Positions 28,080 to 39,715 of a stretch of 64,000 bases of DNA are shown in pieces. The stretch spans positions 2,047,603 through 2,111,602 of the forward strand of contig VWZX01004666.1 in the NCBI GenBank assembly GCA_013399015.1, written 5' to 3'. The DNA comes from Galbula dea. Taxonomy: Eukaryota; Chordata; Aves; Piciformes; Galbulidae. The notes beneath the pieces were generated by a model. The model worked only from the letters and a program-made list of their open reading frames with translations. It was not told where the DNA came from and searched no databases. The position numbers were made by a program, and so were the translations under genes. Positions within the stretch are counted from its first letter, which is position 1. Every line of letters begins with the position of its first letter.

Positions 28080-29952
28080 TCCTTGTAAGACAAGTTGCAC
28101 TCAAGAAAATGGATTTGACTGCACAATTGCCTTAAATCCTACCTGGGATCAGCTTCTGAGGCCAGAAAAATCAATTGTGAACTCTTAGTCTGAGATAGTA
28201 TCCTGAGACACTACATCAGATTTTAAATTTTCTCATATTTCCAAGAATTTTGATTTGAAATGAGATATTTCAGCCTTAGAATTCAACAGTTATGATCTTC
28301 CACTTTCAAGCAAAAAGATTTCATCATAGGACATGCAGATTCCCACTCCCATTGCTGTTCTGTGAAGGGTAGATGAGTGTTGACTCCTGTTTCTGCACAG
28401 CAAATGTTAGTTCAAATCCCTCTCTTGTCCTGTTCCCCATGTATTGGGTTTTAAATACTTACTGATTGTACCTTTTCTCAAGGTTTGTTTCACAATATCA
28501 CTTAAAGATTTTTAGATATTAGGATAATAATGATTGTGATCTACAAATGGCAATGCAGTCTGCAGAATGTCAATGCTAAACACAACCAGAAATCATTTGG
28601 CTGAGCTGGATCTTGCTGGATATGATGGTCAGCCAGCACAGATGGGTTTGGTGTCTTTTGTGGGGGCCAAAAATTAGTTATTTTACCAATAATCTTGTGT
28701 AAGATATAGGATGTTAGTTCTTTAAAGAACAAAGAAAGCCCAAACCACCAACCTGTCATGAATTCTGATTTTTGTTTTCTCTTGCATGATCAAAGTAGAG
28801 TAAGTGGAAAGCAGAGCTGTGTAGTGAATGGTGAGGAACACAGGTGTATTATCCATTCATTTGGAGTCTGTCATGCTTACTGGCTACACACCACAGAAAT
28901 CTATATTGAATCTGAAAGAAATATCTGAAACTGGCTCTTTGTACTGAAGGGTAGGGTCTAATAATGTTTAATAGGAAGTGTATTAAGGAAAGAAACTAGC
29001 ACAGCATAGCCAATACATTGACAGAGGGGGCAGGAAGGGTGAGGAATTGGTATGTGGATTGGGTTTCTGGTCACAGAAGAGGCTTTCTGTGGATACAGAA
29101 TGAGAAAAATATTAGATGTAGAAGGGCAGATGCTCAGGAGCTGTATCATGCAGAAATGAAAGACTTCAATTTGCTTATTAAACCAAACAGTTTTCAAATA
29201 AACTGCACTGATTTTTGTCATTCATCTAATACTTGTTGTATTTTCTTGACCTTGTATTTCTGTGCATACTTGAAATGCTACTTTCCTGTATAGCTTCTTT
29301 AGTCTGGTTTACTCCTGCTTAATTTTGAAGTTTAAACAGTACTTTATAAGCCATTTGATTGTCATCTCTACCTTCTACAAAACGACTAACCAATACCTGC
29401 CAAGTACTTTCCAAGCAGACTTTGTTAATGAGTCAACATAAATATTAAGTTCAGATTTATGAAATGGTTTCTCTGTAAAAGCTAGTGACACTTCTGTACT
29501 TTTTTTTAGTATTAAGCTTAATTGTTTCATGTTGGTGACACAGAATTTCATAGACTGCAATACACAGACTGAGTTCATGTTTCCACTGCAGTCCTTTTAC
29601 TACCTAGAAGTTAATAGTGTATATGATGTTCAGTGTCCTGCTCTTCAGTGGAAATCCTGTTACTCATGCTTGTTCCCAGAGGTCTGGGGAAGACTTGAGA
29701 TTAGAGGTTTGTCTTTACTGGGAGATGATTGAAGACCTGTTGTCATCTTCAGGAACCAACTTAAGCCCTAAATTGTTAGGCCTGCTCTCTCCAGCCTCCT
29801 CCAATGTAATGTCTTTCCAGCCTGGAGCCATCTTCCTGCCCATTGCTTCTCCTGTAGGATGTATTGATTTTATTTTTAAACCCATGATGATTTTCTTTAA
29901 TAATTGTGTGAAGGTGCTATTGTAAGTGAGGGTTGACATGCTTGCACAGCAT

Positions 29953-30025
29953 TGCACAGAATAGTGTAGGCTGGAAACATCCTCCAGAGATCACCTACCC
30001 TGCTCCCCAGCCACAACAGGGTTCA
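29953..30025 (-). mobile_element. Old CR1 3' end relic
   Basis: The text CACAGAATAGTGTAGGCTGG followed by AAACATCCTCCAGAGATCACC and CCTGCTCCCC...ACAGGGTTC tracks the reverse-complemented CR1 tail, with many substitutions. It directly abuts the MIR-like relic on its right. Confidence 0.6.
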
Positions 30026-30178
30026 GTTACCAGCTCTACAGCTTGTGAACTTTGTGTCCTTGGGTAAGCTGTTAAACACTGTCCTCTGTGTATGAGAATG
30101 CTTATCTCACAGGTAGGGATTAATCAGTGTTCGAAAAGTAATTTGAGATCCTTGATGAAAGCCACTGTATAAGAAGAA
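30023..30178 (+). mobile_element. MIR-like CORE-SINE relic
   Basis: The block contains TTTGTGTCCTTGGGTAAGCT (family TGTGACCTTGGGCAAGTC). A CTCTGTGTATGAGAATGCTT stretch, then ATCTCACAGG and GGATTAATCAGTGTT, follow in the family order. It ends AATTTGAGATCCTTGATGAA, then AGCCACTGTATAAG, matching the MIR tail. The order of five separate MIR landmarks over about 150 bp is the evidence. The copy is heavily diverged, as expected for an amniote-age insertion. Confidence 0.75.
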
Positions 30179-32505
30179 AACGTGACTGCACAGTAGCATC
30201 TCAGAGATTGTGATCACCACCATTTCCTTGCCTGAGCTTAAGGGAAAATGGTGAGAGTGTTTGTAAAGAAGGGGGAAACATGTTGCTCTGTATGGTATTT
30301 ATTTATAACACAAAGCACCAGCTACACCTAAAACCTGTGTGTGTTTATCTTGCATATGTGGTTATGTGGCTTCAGTTATCTTTGGAAAAAAATGACTGTT
30401 CTTGCTCCTGAGACCTATTTAAGTGATTATGACTTAAGTTAGTTCACAACAACCATCCTTTACAGTGCTTAATCAATACACCCTGAAAACAAACTAATCT
30501 TCATTTACTTTCAGAGGCAATTGCAGGAAAACCAGAATTGTCAGATAAAACTGGGGATCAGCATTCTTACCTCAAGGCCAAGGGTCAGACACTAGTACAC
30601 AGAGAGATTGTAAATATAGTTTGGTCTAACAGACGCTAAAATAAGGATATAGCAGAAAATTGTACCTCCAGGGGACAACACTTTAGTGCATGCAATAACT
30701 GATAACATAAGCTTCTTTATTAGGAAAAGAATGAATTTAAAAACCATATATAATTTGTCTTCAAGCTTAGGGGAGTGAGAGAAGAGAGAGAGAGGACTAT
30801 TAGGTGAAGATAAGTGAATCAGTGGAATATTGTATTAATATTGTTTTGTTTCCAGAGAAGATGAAGTACTTTGAGAGGGATGGGAAGCAGGATACCCTAG
30901 GTAAAACACAAATCCCATGGAGGTTTAGCATGATTTGTTTCCTGTTATGGAAAGTTTTCATAAAAACTTGAATCTCAGTGTGAAGTTATTAACAATTAAA
31001 TGAGGGGAGCAGATACTACAGGTGATACATCATAGATTACTACCTGCTGTAGATGCTTTCCCAGCATCACTGCAGAATCTTTCCTAGCTTTAGAAACATA
31101 AACTTTTGAAGTTTACTCATCTCCAAGTGAACAAAAAGACATGGCAGGTGAAAGCATCTACATTTTAAAAATGGACTTTGTAAATGTTCACAATAAACAG
31201 AAGGCTGATATTAATGGCAGTATTTTATATGGTGAGCAATCTTAACCCCACTAGGTTTAACTCCTCCTCTTGGACCTCATTTTTTTTCTTAGTTTCATCA
31301 TTCTTCTTACTTTTAAATTGTGAAGCAACTGAATGACAAAAAAAGGATATTGTAACTGTATTTGTTCTTATGTATTTGGTCTTTGGGATAATAAATGTGG
31401 ATTTTCCTGTATAATGTCAGCAAAAACTTTTGTTAGTAGTGTCTTCCCTATTTTTGCTCTGGGTGAATTATCGAGTTCATAGAGACCTATCTAATTTGAA
31501 GGCCTAAACTTTCTTGTCTTACAGACTATATAAAAGTAGTATAAATCAGTGTGAAATGAAATGCATTTAAATGTACTCCAAGAAAGAAACAAACTACAAT
31601 ATAGTTAAGTCTTTTGATTGTTCACTAGCCAATTACCCATCTTATTTAGGAATCATCTTGACCTTAGTCTTTTCAAAAACCTTTTCTTATATTGATGATC
31701 TCATTCTACTTCTTAATTTCACCTTTCAAAGATATAGATTGTAAATAGTGACTGCTTTGTCCAATTTACATATCTTTCACCATATTACTTTCTTCTCTGT
31801 GCTAACTTTCTATTATTTCCTCTTCTCATCCCAATGCTGTGGGTAATTGACAATTGATGATAAGCTTTATAGGGTAGATTTGGATTGGTTTCATTAGGAT
31901 GAAGTAATACAGAAGTGTTAGCCATGAATAAAAGACAAGTACGGTTTCTCCCCACAGAATGTGTAGTGTGAATGGTGACCAAAATGTTACACATAAAAGC
32001 AGAATTAGAAATATATTTCTATAGGATTATAGCAATATAAATTATTTAACTGTTTTTCCATCAATTTCCCCAACCTGACAAAACTTCTTTTTTGCTGATT
32101 ACAGTAACCTACCCTCCTCATTTTCTTCGTTCTTCCTTTTTTCTCTCCTCTGCTACAAGCACGTTGTTCTAACAGCAGGCGAGATGATATTGGTATTTGA
32201 GTGGTTTTATTTTTTTAAAGCATTGTGCTGAAAATAGGAAAATACTTTGGAAGTAGTACTAGTTAGACACAAATGTTTGAGCAGTAAAATACTGAGACTT
32301 CTGTCTCTGAGGAAGTTAATCCTATAAATCTTAGATTCTGTATGTTTACAGATCTCTATCATCTACCTGGAGGGTTCAGACTGATCTGATTTTAGGTTTA
32401 GATACTTAAGGGTTAATGTTAGTCTTTGCATCCAGTACCCTATTAAAGGCTGTTTATATAGGTCAGTTTGACTATTTATGTTGCTTTATTTCATTAAAAA
32501 CAGTT
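30179..32505 (+). other. Intronic sequence; GA-rich simple repeat only
   Basis: AT-rich sequence with a (GA)n-like run at about 30774-30795. No gene or transposon was recognised. Confidence 0.5.
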
Positions 32506-32800
32506 AGAATCAGAGAATAGAATCATTCAGGTTGGAAAAGACCTTTAAGATCATTGAGTCCAACCATTAACCTAACACTAAGTCCCTCACCAAGCCGTAC
32601 CCCAAAGTGCCAGTTCTACAAGTCTTTTTGAATACCCTCAGGAATTGTCCCTCCACAACTTCCCTGGGCAGTCTGTTTCAGTGCTTGACAACCTTTTTGG
32701 TGAAGAAACTTTCCCCTAATGTCCATTCTGAACCTCCCCTGGTACAACTTGAGGCCATTTCTTCTTCTCCTATTGCCTGTTACCCAAAGGATAAACCAGT
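32506..32800 (-). mobile_element. CR1 LINE 3' end, about 295 bp
   Basis: Begins AGAATCAGAGAATAGAATCA and continues with TCAGGTTGGAAAAGACCTTT and AAGATCATTGAGTCCAACC, the reverse complement of the CR1 tail. The body follows in order: ACTAAGTCCCTCACC, a CCCTGGGCAGTCTGTTTCAG segment, GGTGAAGAAACTTTCCCC, CCTCCCCTGGTACAACTTGA and GGCCATTTCTTCTTC. The element is on the minus strand and truncated at its 5' end. The 101-codon plus frame over it (32607-32912) is repeat-derived and non-functional. Confidence 0.95.
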
Positions 32801-32979
32801 TGAAGACATGGAGAATCAGCTCATGATTTTCTTGAGAGTGAAGGTCAGTACATTGAGGCTTGAACTAATGCTGTGGAAGTTCTTTGAATATTTAAGATAT
32901 ATTTTACACTGAACTAATAATCCACAACTGATAATTTTGTGTACTGTGGTTCTGAACCATCCAACTAATTAATCTTTAA

Positions 32980-33035
32980 AAAACCCCAAAACAAATAGAC
33001 AAAAGAAAAAACAAAATCAAACAAACAAACAAACA
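32980..33035. repeat. A-rich region with (CAAA)n
   Basis: A-rich tract ending in four CAAA units at 33018-33033. It lies between two minus-strand CR1 fragments. It is a simple repeat rather than a tail, because the CR1 family ends in an ATTCT-type repeat, not poly(A). Confidence 0.9.
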
Positions 33036-33230
33036 CTAAGACTTTCTTTGCTGAATCCTTGGGGCAGCATCATGAGATGTGTGAGCCTAACCTAGAACTT
33101 GTCATGTTCATATATAGGTGATCCCTTAACTGATAGTTAGGTAGCACTTCCATAGTCCTTCCTTCTACTAGCTACAATAATCCATCTGGGATTGCCCATC
33201 AGGATAACCCATGTGAGGGACAGAAGTGAT

Positions 33231-33302
33231 CATAGAATGGCCCAGGTTGGAATGGACCTTAAAGATCATCTATTTCCAACCCCCCTGCCATGGGGATGGT
33301 CA
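33231..33302 (-). mobile_element. Short CR1 3' end fragment
   Basis: CATAGAATGGCCCAGGTTGG then AATGGACCTTAAAGATCATC and CCAACCCCCCTGCCATGGGG match the terminal 70 bp of CR1 in reverse complement. Homology stops abruptly near 33302, so this is a very short 5'-truncated insertion or a deleted copy. Confidence 0.88.
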
Positions 33303-34529
33303 TGTTTTTTTAGGATATTGGTGCACATGAATATTGTTTTTGCCAGGATCTGTTGCCTCATTTCTATTAATGCAGTTATATTTTCAACAGCAGGCAAACT
33401 TATGTTTACCATGGTAGTGCTTGCCCTGTTGACAGTGCTGAGTGATTCTTAAGTGTTCAGTAAATCAGTGACATTTTCTAAACAGTGGGAAGTTTCAATG
33501 TCATTAACAAAAGATGCATGTTAACAAGCAGCTGCAAATTAATTAGAAAAATATAGCAGAAAATATCTTTTTCTGATGCATACTCTGTGTACCACTCTGT
33601 CTGCAGTAGGCATAGTCAGTTCTCCAAAATATCCATAGCATTCAGGATCTGAATACTCCAATTTTCCAAACACAAACTTAGCTCTTCTGTCTTTCACTGA
33701 CTGTTCCCAGAATATTTTAGGTCAGTGTTGCCTGCCTTATAATTCTTTTCCTTGTCAGTTTCCCTATCATGCTTACCTGGGGACTATCTGAACGCTGAAC
33801 ACCTTTCAGTTGTGCATTCGCCAGGATGACCACATGTCAGTCTCTGATCAGGGTGCAGTCTTGCCAAATGGGCTTCATTGGTGCTGAAGCTACCATCCAA
33901 AAATAGGCAAATGGGATCAGGGAAAGCAAGGCAAACATTAAATGTGTAGTGATACCAATTAGTGAATGCTTGTCTCATGTTTTGGAGTATAGGAAACCAT
34001 TTCATAAACCTGTTGTGGTTCTGGTTAAAGCATAACTGCCTGCTTTCTTTTAAAAGAAAACAAACTTACTTCATTTAAGCTTGCTGCTTCCAGCAGTGTC
34101 AGCTTCTTTAATTATTGCTATTTAATTATATCTTAGTATTTGAACTCTCCTCATTAACCTTCATCAGAGTGAGACACCTAGGATAATGCAATGGCAAAGC
34201 CAACATCTTGTGTAATTCCCCCTCCTCCCCCTTTTCACCCCTTTCCCAAATCTCTGGAATTCATTAATTGAATGTTAGAGCATCTGTGTGACTTAAGTAT
34301 TCGAATCATGCAGCAACATGGGTAGTGTTAGCCTGCTATGGCTCAATAAGCCTCTCATTCTCTTGTTCACGGTTCATTTGAATTTTGCAGAAAACTCTGG
34401 GAAAAAAAATGAGGCATTCAAATAAAAGTGGTGCAGATAATGGTAGGAGGAGATGAAGAACTCAGACAAATGTTTACCCTAAGCACTGTGTGTATGTGGC
34501 ACTGTCATTCCCCTAATTGAAAAAGGGAA
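33303..34529 (+). other. Intronic sequence; nothing recognised
   Basis: No exon, RNA or transposon end was recognised. Short pyrimidine-rich patch at about 34217-34250. Confidence 0.45.
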
Positions 34530-34722
34530 TGGGCTTTAGAGCAGAAACCCACAGCCAAGACTCTATTCCTGTGTGACCTTCAGCTGTCACTATAGCTGTC
34601 CTCTCTATATAAAAGCAGAGTTTTTATTTTATGCTGGTAAAATAGCAGAGTCTAATTTCTTATTTGACAAGTGCTCTAAGATCCTGGGAGGAAAGGTATA
34701 ATAAAAGTGCAAAATAAAACTA
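34530..34722 (+). mobile_element. Second MIR-like CORE-SINE relic
   Basis: GGGCTTTAGAGCAGAAACCC resembles the MIR start region (GGCTCTGGAGTCAGAC). TCCTGTGTGACCTTCAGCTG matches the GTGTGACCTTGGGCAAG core. The 3' end reads GACAAGTGCTCTAAGATCCT then GGGAGGAAAGGTATAATAAA and AGTGCAAAATA, a good match to the MIR tail (AAGTGCTTTGAGATCC...GAAAGGCGCTATATAAGTGCAAA in family form). The middle is AT-rich and eroded. Confidence 0.7.
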
Positions 34723-35027
34723 TATGTGGCAGTATTACTCCTGATTCTAATGGATTTTAGTAGGATCTTTAATCCCTTTATCTACCATGAGTAGATGTAT
34801 TGTCTATAAAAGAAACTTTAAGCTGTTTCACTTCACTTTGGTAACACCTTGATAATGCAAATATGCCTTTGGAGTGTATCTCATGACAGTGGAAAATGAA
34901 AGTACAGGAATAAAGTGTAATGACTCTTTAATGCAGTTGCTGGACCTAGGCAGGACTTTTGTAGTTTTCCTCCATTTTTTTGTTCTCCACACCACAAAAA
35001 CCTAGCTTTTGCTGCCTTTTATCTAAG

Positions 35028-35066
35028 AAGAAAATTAACTTTATCCCAGCTGAAACTAGGACAATA
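35028..35066 (-). mobile_element. Possible fragment of an avian ERV LTR terminus
   Basis: AGAAGAAAATTAACTTTATC then CCAGCTGAAACTAGGACAA is the reverse complement of a sequence that I recall as the 5' terminus of a common bird LTR (TGTGCTGGTTT...GGGATAGAGTTAATTTTCTTC). Only about 40 bp match. The sequence to the left does not clearly continue the LTR, so this is either a small remnant or chance. Confidence 0.4.
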
Positions 35067-37099
35067 ACATATTCCCAAGGCCTGTCTTGGATTAGGCCAT
35101 CACGGAATAAAATGTAGACTGTGTTACATCTAACAGAACCATATCTGTGAATTGATCTGAGGTTTTACTCAGATCCCTCAGCTGTGAAACTGCTGTGTAA
35201 AGCAGAAGCAGGATGATGCTTTCACACTGAGAATTGCTTGTGGTAAGTATGGATGTGCTAGCAGTAAGAAAGGGCTGATCTTTATTTCACAGAGGGGAGA
35301 AAAGGGGTGAGACTAAACTAGAAATTTGTCATAGTCAAATATGAGCTATTTGTCTCAGCTGGATAAATATCTCAGGTTAGAGACTCCATGCTCACTTTGC
35401 AGTCAGTGCAAGGAAACTAGAAGCTGCAGAGAGTGCCTGATCCCACTAACACTTGCTTTGCTCTCTGGAGGTGGCAGGCTCATTACTTAAATACTTAAAG
35501 CCAGGTGGGTTGACTCCTGGTTGAAAGCTGGGTTACAAGAAGGCAGTTAGGTGCCTGACTCCTCCTTTGTCATCTAAATCCCATGGATTTGAAAAAGACC
35601 AAGTTTTCTGAGTATCTTCTTCAATGGATTTCTGCCTAATCTTTTTCCTGCAGCCTCAGGACTCTGTTTGTCAGACTTAGCTCTCTATTTTTCCAGGGAG
35701 CCAGAGGAACTCTCCATTCCTCTGCCTCCAGCTACAAGTGACCTTTTTTCCATGTAACATTTGTTTCTAGTGTTGGCAAACAGGCTCCCACATCAGCTTG
35801 GCTCTGTGCTGTTTCACTGCTGGGACCAATTTACAAACCTCGTCATTGTCAACGCCCTAAAGAGTTATCCAAGGTTTCTACCTGTAAAAGTCAAGCTGAA
35901 TGGGAAAGCATAGGTCTCCTTGGTGTTAAGGATCTGAGCCACTGTGCCTGACCCAGATATGGTTATGACTTGCTCAGTCATGCAGTAAAGCATCTTTGCT
36001 TTTCTTAAGGGAAGAGTTATGTTGTGCTTCTCTGTGGTCACCTCAGGTTGGTTGAGGGTGTGCTGGCACTCCTGCAGTTCATAACTGCTGCAGAAGTAGC
36101 ATCCCTGCTGAGACTGTCACTCTTTAGTTTTGATTGCTTGTTATTTCTCCCTGGACTTGGGGATGCTTTGGATTTTCCAAGGACAGGTTCTTCCTCTCAC
36201 AGTCTTTGATAATTAGGAGTCTGAAACAGATGTTTATTTTGTCTCTCTTCTTCACTGTTTGCATCCTGCATTTGTTGAGCTTCAGTTAGATGCTCTCTGT
36301 CTTTCCATCCACAGAGAACTGACTGAAACCTTCTCTCTAGAAACGCATGGCCTTGTCTCTACAAAGAGATCTTGTGTTATCCTGAATGAGGCTGTCCAAA
36401 ACCAGGCTTTTTCACTGTTTTCCTTCTGTTAAAAAACTGATTTTTTTTTCCCCTTCATGCAGAAGCTAATAGTTTTCTCAATTTGTCTCTTTCCTTCTTT
36501 CCTTCTCTGAAACTGAAGTGGGAAAGAGCAGTGGAAGACCCACAAGCAGTGTAAAGAAAATAACAGACTGCTCTGTGTCACCAGCTCTGCAGAGTAGGTC
36601 ACTGGTCAGAGATATTAGCCTCTTATTGCCTATGCTCAGTGTTTCATGCTTTTTATTTGTCTTTACTGTTATTTATCTGATGTAGAGACATGTATTTTTT
36701 TGACAATCACTAGCCCATAATTCCACATTTGTCAAAGAGAAAATGAGATAATCATCGTGTGGCCTGGTATTACTGGAAGGGCAGATTAGGTTTGCTCAAA
36801 AACGGTGGCATTTTATGGTTACTTTTATGCTCTGTAAATAGACAAAGAGACAGATTGAAGAGATTACAAAAAAATCCATTTCAAGTCACTGGGGAAGCAG
36901 GTAACCTTCAGATCTGAGCTTTGCATAAGAATGCAGTGGAAGAAAAAGGATTTCTATCAACACTGCCAGCTTCTTCCGAACACTACTTTGTCTGCCACTA
37001 CACATCAACCTTCTTCCCTGCCTGTTTTCTCCCTTCTACCCACCTTGTCCCCTGGCTCTTCCATTAGAGATGAGCCAGTGACTCAGGGCAGTTCCTTAG

Positions 37100-37175
37100 C
37101 TAAGGCAAGTAGTCATAGCCCCACTGGCTTCAATGGAGCGGTAATGATTTATGCTGGCTGAAGGCTGGTCCCTTG
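37100..37175. repeat. Possible ancient amniote interspersed repeat fragment
   Basis: The stretch CCCCACTGGCTTCAATGGAG followed by CGGTAATGATTTATGCTGGC and TGAAGGCTGGTCCC resembles a repeat common in reptile and bird introns with a CTCCATTGACTTCAATGGAG core and a 'CAGCTGAGGATCTGG' flank. I cannot name the family. Confidence 0.35.
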
Positions 37176-39690
37176 TGATTTGAAGCTGACCCAGTGTTTG
37201 GGTTTTTTTTTTCCTGCAGTACTGGGATTTTTGTTTGGTTCTCTATAGTGCAAAGACCACTTGTGAAGTTTTCACCTGTATCCAAAGTTTGAGATTGTTC
37301 ATGACTAGGGTATTAATTTTTTTTTCAGAACAATTCTGAATCAAAAGTTGGGTAAACTGTTTTGGGTAGACAGTAGGTCTGACTTCTGATAGGAAAAACT
37401 GAATATTTTAAAACTAGCAAATAATAAACAAGTCTAGTTGACAGAATCTGGGAGGTAATGGCTGGAGAAGGAGGTCTTTCTGGGTATCATGCTCTTTTCT
37501 TATTCCACAGTTATCCAATAGTGACTACAGTGAAGACAAAGAAGGAGGATGAACCTTTGTCTTATCCAAATCATGAGTCATCAAGCCAGATTTTTATTCT
37601 CCTGTTTAGGTTTAGATTGTGGAATAATGGAAATGTTCTGCCAGTTTTGTGATAGCATTTGAGGGGATTGTGGTTTTATACAGAACATAACCCGGTGTGT
37701 CTCTTATTTCTTTAGAAAGGAGACACTATAAAAGTGTGTTGATAATATTTATTGCTTTCATGCAAAACCAAAAAAGTTCTCTTGTGACTATTTGCATACT
37801 TTTGGGTGACATTTGTGTAGAATGAGAACCTTCTGGTTGCTTGTTTATCCAGACATAAAAACTATGTCTTTTTCACTTGAGCTGTCCACCTGTATGGGAC
37901 TATTTCAAGAGCAACAAATGAAATAAGATCATGGTTACCATGCTTGCCTATATCCACCACAAAAAATAGAGGCAGTGAAGGTAAAATAGTTGTGTGTATC
38001 AAGCTCTCATTTGTAGCTATCAAAATTGCTACCAAACAATGTATTTCAATAAAAAAGGAAGATTTTTTTTTTTTAATCACTGCTTTATTTAGTTTATACA
38101 CAGAAGCCAAAAAGGGAACATTTGCTTTTCCAAATACTTCAGGTTGACCATATTCCCCAGATTCATCACATTTAACTTATTTTTGAAAAGCCTTTTAACC
38201 TTCTGAAATGAACTACTAGTTTCTTTGACACCACCAATGTACCTGGTGCAGCAAACTATGTGAATACTCAATTGCAGTTTAAGCTCTACCTTATTGTTAG
38301 CCACAGAAACCTCAAGTATAAGAAGATACTCTGCTGTACTGGCTAGTCTATAAGCACACAGGTGAATCATGGATCTATTGAAGTCAATGGCAGAATTATC
38401 TTTTTGTCCACAATTTCATGCTTAGGGAGAAATACTATTTACCTGAAAGGTCTGATGAAGTAGGTGGGCAGGTAAGCATGTGAAAGGGAACCAAAAGCTT
38501 AAAGCAAGTTATTATTTGGGCTGTGATGAAGCTTTGGGGCCAAAATCTTGTTGAAACTTAAACCAGCTCCTTCTGTCAGTAATGAGGACCTCGCATTTCA
38601 TTACAGTCCTTTAGACACTCTCTCCTTTTAACAAGGTTGTCTCACTTTAGAAATGGGAGATGACCCCTTTCCTTGTTTATGGTGGCATCTAGGTCCCCTG
38701 TTATCCACACCTCCTTAGATAAACAACCCCTCTGTAGAGCTGGCTGTCCAAATACAAGATAAATAATGAATCACATGAGAAGCCATGTACTTATTTCTGG
38801 ATTACTCTCTTCCACTGTCATAGTTGTTTTTTCATATAATTATTTGGGTCAGCTGTTGTTGTAGTGGCACATATTATAGGGTTTGCATTGCTTTACCTTG
38901 GAGATCTTTTTGGTTGTCAAGTAAAATAAGAAGGTTGTTTTTAAATTGAGAAATTCTAACTTTGTGTAAGCTCTGCACACAAGCGGAGCAAGTGCTGTAT
39001 CTTATGTCTTCTGTTGGGCTTGTCAACCCTGACAGTGTCCTGTTGAGAGGCCTCCTGGTGTCAAGTGCGCTCTTTCTCAATATGAAAAGGAATTTATATT
39101 TGTAATGAATATTCCTACTACAAAGACATGAGTGATCCACAGATAAACCAAAAGTTTTTATCCTCACAAAAGCAGTACTGTGAGAATTAATAGGAAGGGA
39201 AAACTACTTTGCACAGTTCTAGGTCTATCTTATCACAGGAGCCAAAGGGTGCAATTCTGCCCAAGTTGATGGAGAGACTTTCATTTACCCCAACAGTGAG
39301 TTTGTTACCTACCCAGCTAGACCTAATACTTTTTGACATGAATAGATGAGAGAATCAGTCTATTAATGCAGAAGATTTAGTAGCTATTTGATGAGATTTT
39401 GCCATCTTTGGCATTTCAGAATGGAGCTTAATGTTGCAACACTTTAGCATAAACAACCTGACTGCATGGGGACATTTCTTCTCCTCTTTTTTTGGCTACC
39501 TCCTCTAAGCTTGGCATACTCAGTGCGTATGCAGCTCGGGATAGTAGGGTTCCTTTTCAAGTGCACCTACAGGCTCTGCCACAGCTGTTAAGCTTTGTGA
39601 AGCAGGAGTTCTATAAGGCCACAGGTTAGTCAGTTTTTCAGAGCTTAAAATAATCCAGTTTCCCTGGCTCCTCAGAACATGTTGTGTTTG

Positions 39691-39715
39691 AAAAAAAAAT
39701 AAAATAAAAAAAAAA
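39691..39715. repeat. A-rich low-complexity tract
   Basis: A9 followed by TAAAATA and another A9. No SINE or L1-type element body was recognised on either side. Confidence 0.9.

Larger units (their letters stand above)
23993..29952 (+). other. Intronic sequence with simple repeats and a candidate regulatory stretch
   Basis: Mostly AT-rich unique sequence. It contains C8 (24375-24382), A11 (25867-25877), T17 (27985-28001) and a TA-rich run (28051-28079). A motif-dense segment lies at about 26640-26800 and is reported as a finding. No exon was recognised. Confidence 0.5.

Noticed and set aside
39235..39310. Possible old repeat with GCAATTCTGCCCAAG
   Set aside because: Resembles a common amniote repeat word, but too short and too diverged to support.
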